64,000 nt of DNA. Source: CAZXFH01 sp964640055 (GTDB lineage Bacteria; Fidelibacterota; UBA2242; JAFGTP01). Shown here in pieces: positions 9,733-16,789 of this stretch; positions within the stretch are counted from its first letter, which is position 1; every line of letters starts with the position of its first letter. The stretch is taken from NCBI GenBank assembly GCA_964640055.1, contig CAZXFH010000013.1:8300-72299 (forward strand). The letters are read 5' to 3'. The translations under genes were made by a program, and so were the position numbers. The notes under the pieces are model-generated. The model had not been told where the DNA came from. It searched no databases and was given only the letters and a program-made list of their open reading frames with translations.

Positions 9733-12000
9733 TCACTTCATCAGCACCATTTTCTGGGTTTTAACATGGGAATCAGCCTGCAGACGGTAAAAATAGATCC
9801 CGGAGGATAGATTTTCCGCGTTAAATTTTATTTTGTGGTACCCACGGTGCATATCTTTGTTGACTAAAGTGGCTACTTTTGCTCCTGAACTACTATATAC
9901 TTCCAGTTTGACATTGCCATCTTGTGGTAATCTAAACCTAATCGTTGTTTGGGGGTTAAAGGGATTGGGGTAATTTTGGGCTAGTAAAAATTCTTCCGGG
10001 TGGGCTCTGACGTCTCTATCCAGTGCGGTGCCATCCGGGTATAAAAAAGTCAGGATCTTGCCCATCATGAGATTTCTGGCATAGGCGGGATATATGGTTT
10101 CAAAAGGGACTCCCAGATAGATCAATTTCCCCGGAATGGTTCCGGTTCCGAAAGTGCCCTCAAATTGAATCCCGCCTATGTTATGGTTTGAAACATCTTG
10201 ATAGCGGATGATCTCTTTGGCCCCATCCTGAGGTAGCAAAGCATCAGCGTATTTAACGTCAATTGTGCCATGCGTACCATCATCAAAATTGATTTCCGTT
10301 AATTCTTCAAATAATTCACCGGAGACACCTTCCGCTACATAGTATACTCCGGAAACCCCACCCGGTGCATCAGCAGAGTATTGCGCCTTTAAATATTCAT
10401 AGATGAAGGCTTTATCACTGACGGATCCCTGGTAGTCCAGATCCCAGGCGATTTCTGAACCGGAAACAAATAAACAGCCTCCTTTTTTCAGAAATTCTTT
10501 AACTAAGTTCTGCTCAGTATTAGAAAAAGTTTCATCGGCCGTGGATTCATCTCCGAGGATATAGTCAACCACCGGATAGTCTTCCAGGGTAAAGAGGCCA
10601 TCGGTCAGCGCTTCATTAGTGGCGGCATCAAAGGATATATTTTGGTTTATAATGGCGCTGGCATGTTGACGACAAAAATTATAGGTGTTGCCGTCGGAGC
10701 TACGGTCGAATCCATTGACGAGCAGCATTTTGGGGCGTTCGGAAGGGCGCGGTAATACCGCCAAGACTTCAGAATATCGGGACTTGCCAAAACTATTCTC
10801 CGCGGTGAGTCTTATAAAAATCGCTGAGTCCGGCGGCAATCCCCCAAAAACAAATTCATCGGAATCAAAAGGGATGGTGGGACCGAAATTTACTCCATCC
10901 AGGCTCAGATAAAGATTGTAATTCAGAACCGTTGAATCCGGTTTAAGCAGCACTTTGAGCTGGCCTTCATATTCCGATTTAACCCCAAAGGAGGCCGGCT
11001 TCGGGGGTACTTTAATTTCGAAGATATAAGTGGGATAATACATGGGCTCGGCTTCATCACTTAAGACCTTATACAGAATCTCATCTTGCAATATGGCCGC
11101 CACCGTAGTTGAATCTCCATCAATGAGGACATCAGAATCAAGCAAACGGATCCCGTGACTGTAATCCACATAATAATTACCATGAATGTTGGTTAAGGGC
11201 TGAATGGGGTTGCCATTCAATTGATGCCAGCCATAGATGACCACATGGTTGGGACGAGAAGGGTCGATGATCTTATTGCTGAGGACCACATCTTTTTTAA
11301 TACCACCGACCAACTGTCCCAGGACACCCTCCGTCGCATTAAACTGGGCTTGAATGGCGTTATTGTGTTCAATGAACATTGCCACGTGGTCGATATCGTA
11401 AATATCAGGGTTATAGGTTACCGGTGCCAATTTAATTTCGGCATTTTGATAAATGTTATCAACCAGCTTACGGGTTGGCATACAGGCCCCAAAAACATCG
11501 GCTGCTTTTTGGGCGGTTATAGGCCCCATGGGAACTCGGCAAAAATTACTGTCACTACCAATGGCGAGATAGTCAGGCATAACCCAATATTTGACCTGAT
11601 GAGAATTATTGTTCGCATCGTTAAAGGTGGCCTCAATTTCGACCAACTCCCTTAAAAAGTTAGGGATATTTCCGGCAAGTAGCTCATTTAAAATAGCATC
11701 TTCCCGGTTGGAAAAACTCATATTTTTGATCGATTCCATAAATTCTGACCCTTCGACCGCATCGGATGAACGAGGGGGAATGTCTAAACGACTTTGGGTC
11801 AAGAGATTTGACCGAACCAGCGCATGGTTATCCTTTCTGAACCGAATTTTGGGATTATACTTGGCGAATCTGGTTTGTTCTGAATATGATCTGGTACTAT
11901 TATTCGGAACCAATGCAGCGTGGAAGTTCCGGTTATTTTCCCGTGCACTGATAATTATACCCATAAAGGTTAAACTAATAAACAGAATGTTTTTATACAT
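9733..12000 (-). CDS. Large exported protein of unknown function with sorting domain
   Basis: 755 residues with a signal peptide (1-19), a ~300-residue N-terminal region I cannot assign (contains H-Q-V-K-Y-W-V-M-P-D-Y-L and an Asp/His-rich D-I-D-H-V-A segment), an FN3-like domain around 345-420 and then an alpha/beta region (about 425-660). That region starts M-L-L-V-N-G-F-D-R and includes a G-G-C-L-F-V-S-G-S-E strand-turn reminiscent of class I glutamine-amidotransferase-like folds. The C-terminus carries N-Y-P-N-P-F-N-P and a sorting domain. It has its own sigma70-like promoter and a perfect inverted repeat at the predicted transcription start, so it is probably regulated separately. A hydrolase role is possible but unproven. 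Confidence 0.8.
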   Translation of the reverse strand: MYKNILFISLTFMGIIISARENNRNFHAALVPNNSTRSYSEQTRFAKYNPKIRFRKDNHALVRSNLLTQSRLDIPPRSSDAVEGSEFMESIKNMSFSNREDAILNELLAGNIPNFLRELVEIEATFNDANNNSHQVKYWVMPDYLAIGSDSNFCRVPMGPITAQKAADVFGACMPTRKLVDNIYQNAEIKLAPVTYNPDIYDIDHVAMFIEHNNAIQAQFNATEGVLGQLVGGIKKDVVLSNKIIDPSRPNHVVIYGWHQLNGNPIQPLTNIHGNYYVDYSHGIRLLDSDVLIDGDSTTVAAILQDEILYKVLSDEAEPMYYPTYIFEIKVPPKPASFGVKSEYEGQLKVLLKPDSTVLNYNLYLSLDGVNFGPTIPFDSDEFVFGGLPPDSAIFIRLTAENSFGKSRYSEVLAVLPRPSERPKMLLVNGFDRSSDGNTYNFCRQHASAIINQNISFDAATNEALTDGLFTLEDYPVVDYILGDESTADETFSNTEQNLVKEFLKKGGCLFVSGSEIAWDLDYQGSVSDKAFIYEYLKAQYSADAPGGVSGVYYVAEGVSGELFEELTEINFDDGTHGTIDVKYADALLPQDGAKEIIRYQDVSNHNIGGIQFEGTFGTGTIPGKLIYLGVPFETIYPAYARNLMMGKILTFLYPDGTALDRDVRAHPEEFLLAQNYPNPFNPQTTIRFRLPQDGNVKLEVYSSSGAKVATLVNKDMHRGYHKIKFNAENLSSGIYFYRLQADSHVKTQKMVLMK

Positions 12001-12042
12001 TTATTTTTCCTACTTTCATTTGATAGTAAAAACGGTTCAGCT

Positions 12043-12069
12043 GTGGAGTAGACGTCCTCACTACTCCAC
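12043..12069. promoter_or_regulatory. Perfect 9-bp inverted repeat, candidate operator
   Basis: GTGGAGTAG and CTACTCCAC are exact reverse complements separated by 9 bases. They lie across the predicted transcription start of the 9733-12000 gene, just downstream of its -10 box. The position fits a repressor operator or a 5' hairpin in the mRNA. No cognate regulator can be named. Confidence 0.5.
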
Positions 12070-12072
12070 TGC

Positions 12073-12101
12073 ATTTAAGTGATTTTTATTGAAGTTGTCA
12101 A
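12073..12101 (-). promoter_or_regulatory. Sigma70-like promoter for 9733-12000 gene
   Basis: On the minus strand a consensus -35 TTGACA (12101-12096) is followed after 17 bases by TTAAAT (12078-12073). The start codon lies about 65 bases downstream of the predicted start. Confidence 0.6.
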
Positions 12102-12314
12102 GGGAAAATTTATTTTTCTCGATTTAATTCAGGAATAGGAATATTCTCTATAGGTTTAAAAAGCGGTGTTTACAATCTAAGGGTGGATTTAAAAAAAGGT
12201 GTTCACTATTTGAGGCCAATTATCAATTACCTCTAACCGCCTCAGATATTAAGCATAAAAATAAATAGCATTCACATTCCCCAGGGTATGAGTAGTAATA
12301 TGCATTTAACAAAT

Positions 12315-12343
12315 TTGACTTTAACACCCTGATTGGCTAAGAT
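12315..12343 (+). promoter_or_regulatory. Sigma70-like promoter for GH20 gene
   Basis: TTGACT (12315-12320), 17-base spacer, TAAGAT (12338-12343). A GGGAG ribosome binding site at 12359-12363 sits 6 bases before the ATG at 12370, giving a short leader. Confidence 0.6.
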
Positions 12344-12369
12344 CAGTCAATAAACATTGGGAGTGCTTT

Positions 12370-14394
12370 ATGAGTCTAAAAATTTTGGTTGCAATCTATT
12401 CTATTTTAAAAAAAACAAAACGTCCCCTGCTCGTTCAGCTGGTTCGGCCCTCATTGAAAGCATTTAAAATTGCCGGTTGTCTTTGCGCTCTGTCCATAAT
12501 GATTGCAGCGAATGTAATTCCTTTTGTAAAAAATGTTCAATTTCAGCCGGGCTCACTGGCTGTGGCCAAGGTCTTTATTTCCATCGATCCAAAAACGTTA
12601 AACAATGAACGAGAACTTCTGATTAATACTCTCCAGAACCATGCAATTGAGATCGACACCAATGGTATCCCCATATTCTTGCAGATCGACAGCCTGGATG
12701 TACCGGAAATCTCATCCAGGTACCGGGATCGGATTATAAAACAGGCCTACTCCATCCGGATCGATTCTCAGGGGATCCAAATTACAGGATCCAGTCGAGC
12801 CGCCGTTTTTTATGGTATTCAAACCCTGGATCAGTTGATCAATGCACAACCGCAAATTCCCTTTCTGGAAATCACGGATTGGCCGGATCTGCCGGTAAGG
12901 ATGATCATGCTGGATCCGGCCCGGCAGAACGAAAACTTCGGCTATTATCGCCGGGTAATCCGGTTCGCAGCACGTTACAAATTTAATGCGATCCTGTTAC
13001 ATTTGACCGATGACCAGACCGCTTGCCTCTATCATGAGGATTATCAGCCGCTGATGCATCCCCAGGCCTGGCATCTGTCAGAAGTCAAAGAACTGGTCAG
13101 CTTTGCGCAGAAACATCATCTAGCTCTGATCCCGGAAATCGAATCTTTTGGTCATTCCCGCATGTTTACCCGTTTACCGGATTACGCAGAGTATCTACAT
13201 CAGACCGGAAAGACCACAGCCCGCCTGGGCTGGTCGGGGACCGCCATACCGGGATATACCAATGTGCTCTGCCCGGCCAGTGACAAAGCCCGGACCTATC
13301 TAGAAAAAATGTACCAGCGCGCCACAGCAGGCTTTGAACATCCCTGGTTACATATCGGATTTGATGAAGTGGATATTACTGATTGCCAGCGATGTAAAGA
13401 TGCCTTTGGAGAGATATCTGCCAGCGAATGGATCCGCACTCATTTAAAGCAATGCCGGACCCGGGTTCTGGAAAACAATCGCCAGCTGGCTCTCTGGGGT
13501 GATATGCTTCTAAAATATCCCCAAGCACTGGATAAATTACCCCCAGAAAATACCATCATTTTTGATTGGCACTACCGTCCGGATGTATCACCGGAATCGA
13601 TCATCACCTTTACTGAAAAAGGATTTGACATTATCGCCTGTCCGGCCCTGGTCTGCTATCCTCATATGATCCGGCCGGACCAGCATAACTATGCAAACAT
13701 CAGACGCTTTACCCGGCTGGCCCGGGAACATGATCTGCTGGGCGTGAACACCACTATTTGGATCCCGACCCGCTATATGTCCGATGTGCTCTGGACTGGT
13801 ATCGCCTATGCCGGAGTACAGGCCTGGTCAGGCAGTAACTGGCAGACAAATTCATTCTATGATCAGTTTATGCAGAACTTCTTCGGTAGCGAAAAAGGAA
13901 CTGAATTTCAGACTGTTTGGCATTCCTTCAATAGCATTATATGGCATCGAGATAACTTTAATATCAGCTGCTGGAGCAATGACCAGAGCCGGATCCAGGC
14001 CATTGAACTTTATCAGCAGCACACAGAGGAGGTTGATCATTATATCGACACTCTGAAAAATATCATTGCCAGCTTGGCAGCTTTAGAAACCGGAATCACA
14101 AAACATGGCCGGGAATGGCTGGCTATTGAGCGTTCCGCCCAGATTCTGAAGATCACGCTGGAACATTTACAGGCGGCTCCGGCAGTAAAAGAGAACCAGA
14201 GCTGGAATAAAAAATTAATCCGGAAAATCGATCAGGACTGTATACGGGCAATCGAGTGGATTGAAAATGATTGGGCCCGCAACCGGTATGCCGATGATCC
14301 CAACCAGCAGGGATTGTATCTGACCAACCAGCACCTGTTGTATCGCTTTAAACAGATGCACAGATTTCATCAACAGTTATTATCGACTCAATAA
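12370..14394 (+). CDS. GH20 beta-N-acetylhexosaminidase-like glycosidase
   Basis: Residues ~60-165 resemble the GH20b non-catalytic domain (contains S-S-R-A-A-V-F-Y-G-I-Q-T-L) and ~170-520 the GH20 TIM barrel. The catalytic Asp-Glu pair is in H-I-G-F-D-E-V-D (D332, E333); the usual family motif is H-x-G-G-D-E, so Phe replaces one Gly. The family removes terminal beta-GlcNAc or GalNAc using substrate-assisted catalysis. A long basic N-terminus then a hydrophobic helix (about 33-52) suggests export or membrane anchoring. There is no sorting domain. It is transcribed alone from its own promoter and converges on a GH130 gene. Substrate specificity is not visible; lacto-N-biosidase-like or plain hexosaminidase activity are both possible. 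Confidence 0.88.
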   Translation: MSLKILVAIYSILKKTKRPLLVQLVRPSLKAFKIAGCLCALSIMIAANVIPFVKNVQFQPGSLAVAKVFISIDPKTLNNERELLINTLQNHAIEIDTNGIPIFLQIDSLDVPEISSRYRDRIIKQAYSIRIDSQGIQITGSSRAAVFYGIQTLDQLINAQPQIPFLEITDWPDLPVRMIMLDPARQNENFGYYRRVIRFAARYKFNAILLHLTDDQTACLYHEDYQPLMHPQAWHLSEVKELVSFAQKHHLALIPEIESFGHSRMFTRLPDYAEYLHQTGKTTARLGWSGTAIPGYTNVLCPASDKARTYLEKMYQRATAGFEHPWLHIGFDEVDITDCQRCKDAFGEISASEWIRTHLKQCRTRVLENNRQLALWGDMLLKYPQALDKLPPENTIIFDWHYRPDVSPESIITFTEKGFDIIACPALVCYPHMIRPDQHNYANIRRFTRLAREHDLLGVNTTIWIPTRYMSDVLWTGIAYAGVQAWSGSNWQTNSFYDQFMQNFFGSEKGTEFQTVWHSFNSIIWHRDNFNISCWSNDQSRIQAIELYQQHTEEVDHYIDTLKNIIASLAALETGITKHGREWLAIERSAQILKITLEHLQAAPAVKENQSWNKKLIRKIDQDCIRAIEWIENDWARNRYADDPNQQGLYLTNQHLLYRFKQMHRFHQQLLSTQ

Positions 14395-14475
14395 ATTCAC
14401 AATCATCCGTTGGGCAAATAATTCATTTAATAACAGTAATTCAATACTGAGAAACCAATCCAAACAGCTTATTTA

Positions 14476-15621
14476 TCAATAGCTGTCAAGTTTTAAAGAC
14501 AGAAAGTCTTTAGGCAGGTATGTTAGTCTGCAGCCCATATCACTCTCACCTGAGGCAACTAGATACCCATATTTACTAAGAATGATGCCTGTCGTAAAAA
14601 CAATATCGGAAACATAGGGTTGATGCTGATAATTATTAAAAAGTTCAGGCTGGGGATCAATTAAAGATTTTTTGTCTTCTAGATAGATAATTTCTGCCGG
14701 ATCGTCTTTTGCCAGAAGTCCCCAGAAAGTACGATAGATACCCAGGCTCTTACGCTTTTCCACTCCATGAAAAAGAATCAGCCATCCTTGATCTGTTAGT
14801 ATGGGCGGTGCACCACCGCCTACTTTGAGAGAAAAATAAGGACTTCTTTGGCAAGTGATTAAAGGTTTTTCCAAAGGTTGCCAATGGTATAAATCCGGTG
14901 AAGCAGCCAGATTTATAGAAGGACCAGCTGCGCCTGGATGAACTAATCGAGGAGCAAAATAATGGGCACCGAGCGGACGGGTGAGGGCTAAATACCGGCC
15001 GTGTACTTTCTCAGGAAAAAGGATCACATCTTTATTTTGGTGATCCTGAATCATGCCCATCAATCCATAATTCAACCCATCGGTTGAATGATAAAGCGTA
15101 GTACAATGTCTTTCCGAACTGACGGAACAGCAAGTCATATAGTATTGATCAGCTATACGGGTAATGCGGGGATCTTCAATGCCAAATTCCTGATAACTTT
15201 TTTGAGGGATAATAGGTTTATCATAATGGTAATGGATAATTTTACTCCCATCCGGATCTAATTCCACCGGTAGTAACCAGGAAAAAGAAGTTAATATATA
15301 GACTGCATTAGTATCGTATTTCAAGCAGCGATACTTACGTGGATCAGTCCGATCTAATTGACTCATTGGAACAGATTCAATCTGATAACCATCAGTCTCT
15401 CTCCAGCGAATGAATAGATAATGGGTTTGCTTTTCTGGTTGCACCGGGGCTTCTGCAATCCGTATTAGTAAGAGGATATTTCCGTTTTTTAAACGGGTCA
15501 TGCCAGGATTGAAAGCACCCAATACAGTAGTGGGCTTTTTGATTTGGCTGCGCAGCGGGCTATAGGTCAAATCGATATGACTGGGAGCGATAACGATTCT
15601 ATCTTTAGATAATTTTTTCAT
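14476..15621 (-). CDS. GH130-like beta-mannoside phosphorylase family protein
   Basis: 381 residues, no signal peptide, five-bladed beta-propeller pattern of glycoside hydrolase family 130/DUF377. Characteristic segments are L-G-A-F-N-P-G-M near 35, G-I-E-D-P-R near 147 (catalytic Asp region), N-K-D-V-I-L-F-P-E near 195 and A-G-P-S-I-N. Characterised members phosphorolyse beta-mannosides (for example Man-beta-1,4-GlcNAc or mannobiose) to mannose-1-phosphate in the cytoplasm; some hydrolyse instead. It is divergently transcribed from the LacI gene across a shared promoter region with an operator, so repression by that regulator is likely. AAGGAAG precedes the ATG. It is more diverged from the classical family than the copy at 39713-40621. 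Confidence 0.85.
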   Translation of the reverse strand: MKKLSKDRIVIAPSHIDLTYSPLRSQIKKPTTVLGAFNPGMTRLKNGNILLLIRIAEAPVQPEKQTHYLFIRWRETDGYQIESVPMSQLDRTDPRKYRCLKYDTNAVYILTSFSWLLPVELDPDGSKIIHYHYDKPIIPQKSYQEFGIEDPRITRIADQYYMTCCSVSSERHCTTLYHSTDGLNYGLMGMIQDHQNKDVILFPEKVHGRYLALTRPLGAHYFAPRLVHPGAAGPSINLAASPDLYHWQPLEKPLITCQRSPYFSLKVGGGAPPILTDQGWLILFHGVEKRKSLGIYRTFWGLLAKDDPAEIIYLEDKKSLIDPQPELFNNYQHQPYVSDIVFTTGIILSKYGYLVASGESDMGCRLTYLPKDFLSLKLDSY

Positions 15622-15667
15622 TGCCAGCTTCCTTACACGAAAAATTTAACAAAATTTAAAAAAGGTC

Positions 15668-15696
15668 TTGACAAATAACTTATGATAAAATATATT
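15668..15696 (+). promoter_or_regulatory. Consensus sigma70-like promoter of the LacI gene
   Basis: TTGACA (15668-15673), 17-base spacer, TATATT (15691-15696). The predicted transcript starts near 15703, about 24 bases before the ATG. I see no strong Shine-Dalgarno sequence in that short leader. Confidence 0.75.
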
Positions 15697-15711
15697 AAAA
15701 CGTTTCGATAT
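15692..15711. promoter_or_regulatory. LacI-family operator overlapping promoter
   Basis: A 20-bp palindrome, matching in 8 of 10 half-site positions, is centred on the CG at 15701/15702: ATATxxAAAC/GTTTxxATAT. The central AAACGTTT-like core is typical of LacI-family operators. It overlaps the -10 box and the predicted start of the LacI gene and also lies upstream of the divergent GH130 gene, which implies autorepression and co-control of GH130. Confidence 0.7.
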
Positions 15712-15726
15712 TTCAAATGATATATT

Positions 15727-16740
15727 ATGGCAACGATTAAAGATATTGCAAAAAAAGCCAACGTTTCTGTTTCCACAGTTTCCCTCGTCATCAATAATAA
15801 GGGCTATGTGGCTGCCTCTACCCGGGAAAGGATTATTAAGACAATCCAAGAGATGAACTACAAACCCTTACATTCGGCACGTAAATTGGCAACTGGCAAA
15901 ACCGGTAATCTCGGATATATTGTCTGGAGTGCTCATTTCACTGAAATTGAAAATTTTTACAGCCAGATCTTTCTGGGAATGGAGTATGCCGCCCAAGATA
16001 GTGATCGCTATATTCTTTTAACGACTGTTAAAGAGGATTTTGATCCCAAGACCGATTTACCCCGTTTTCTAAAATACAATGATGTTGACGGCGTAGCGCT
16101 GGCCGGTCGAGTTCCGCACTCCCTAATCCGTTATCTTGAAAAGCAGGGTATCCCTCTTGTCTTAGTTGATTATGGTATCCCTGATAAAAATTATAATTCA
16201 GTCCTAATTGATAATTTCAACGGCGCTTACCAGGCCACCCAACATTTAATTGAAAGCGGTTATCAAAAGATCGGCTTTGTTACCGGTACTTTTTTTCATC
16301 CTTCCATTAAAGAACGCTATCGTGGTTATAAAGCCGCCCTCGCCAAAGCCGGTATTTCTGATCCGAAGGTGATTAAAAAATACTCCTATTTAGTGGCGAT
16401 CGAGACATCACCAAAAATCGGTCAGGAAGGCACATTGCAGCTACTCTCCAAGCAACCCCGACCTGATGCCATTTTTTGCGGCAATGATTCCACCGCGCTC
16501 GGTGCGCTGCAAGAATTAAAAAGGCAACAGTTAAAGATTCCAGAGGATGTTGCCTTGGTGGGATTTGATGACATTCCCTCAGCTGGCTTCAGTTCCCCAT
16601 CTTTAACAACTGTTGAAGTTCCTAAATTAACCATTGGCAAAGAGGCTTATAAATTACTCGCCGATATGATTGACAAACCTGTTTCTCCCCCGCAGACCCG
16701 TACCATTTCAGTTAAATTGATAAAAAGGGAAAGCAGTTAA
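15727..16740 (+). CDS. LacI-family transcriptional regulator
   Basis: 337 residues, the usual length for the family. The N-terminal helix-turn-helix (A-T-I-K-D-I-A-K-K-A-N-V-S-V-S-T-V-S) is followed by the hinge helix (Y-K-P-L-H-S-A-R-K-L-A) and a periplasmic-binding-protein-like sugar sensor. The sensor includes G-N-D-S-T-A-L-G-A and the family segment L-V-G-F-D-D-I-P-S-A-G-F near the end. It binds the operator found in its own promoter and probably controls the divergent GH130 gene and the downstream GH5-like and CBM genes. The inducer is unknown; a mannose- or hexosamine-containing oligosaccharide would fit the neighbours. Confidence 0.95.
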   Translation: MATIKDIAKKANVSVSTVSLVINNKGYVAASTRERIIKTIQEMNYKPLHSARKLATGKTGNLGYIVWSAHFTEIENFYSQIFLGMEYAAQDSDRYILLTTVKEDFDPKTDLPRFLKYNDVDGVALAGRVPHSLIRYLEKQGIPLVLVDYGIPDKNYNSVLIDNFNGAYQATQHLIESGYQKIGFVTGTFFHPSIKERYRGYKAALAKAGISDPKVIKKYSYLVAIETSPKIGQEGTLQLLSKQPRPDAIFCGNDSTALGALQELKRQQLKIPEDVALVGFDDIPSAGFSSPSLTTVEVPKLTIGKEAYKLLADMIDKPVSPPQTRTISVKLIKRESS

Positions 16741-16789
16741 AAGTAAGGAGCTCATTTTCTTTACAGTTAATCACAAAAGATTATTCTTA

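Larger units (their letters stand above)
12001..12369. other. Divergent intergenic region
   Basis: This 369-base region separates two divergent genes and holds one good promoter for each (described separately) plus an inverted repeat at 12043-12069. The remainder, about 12110-12300, is AT-rich with no gene. Confidence 0.6.

Noticed and set aside
11609..12082. 157-codon plus-strand frame antisense to the 9733-12000 gene
   Set aside because: Covers the complement of a signal-peptide-bearing gene and its promoter; no support of its own.
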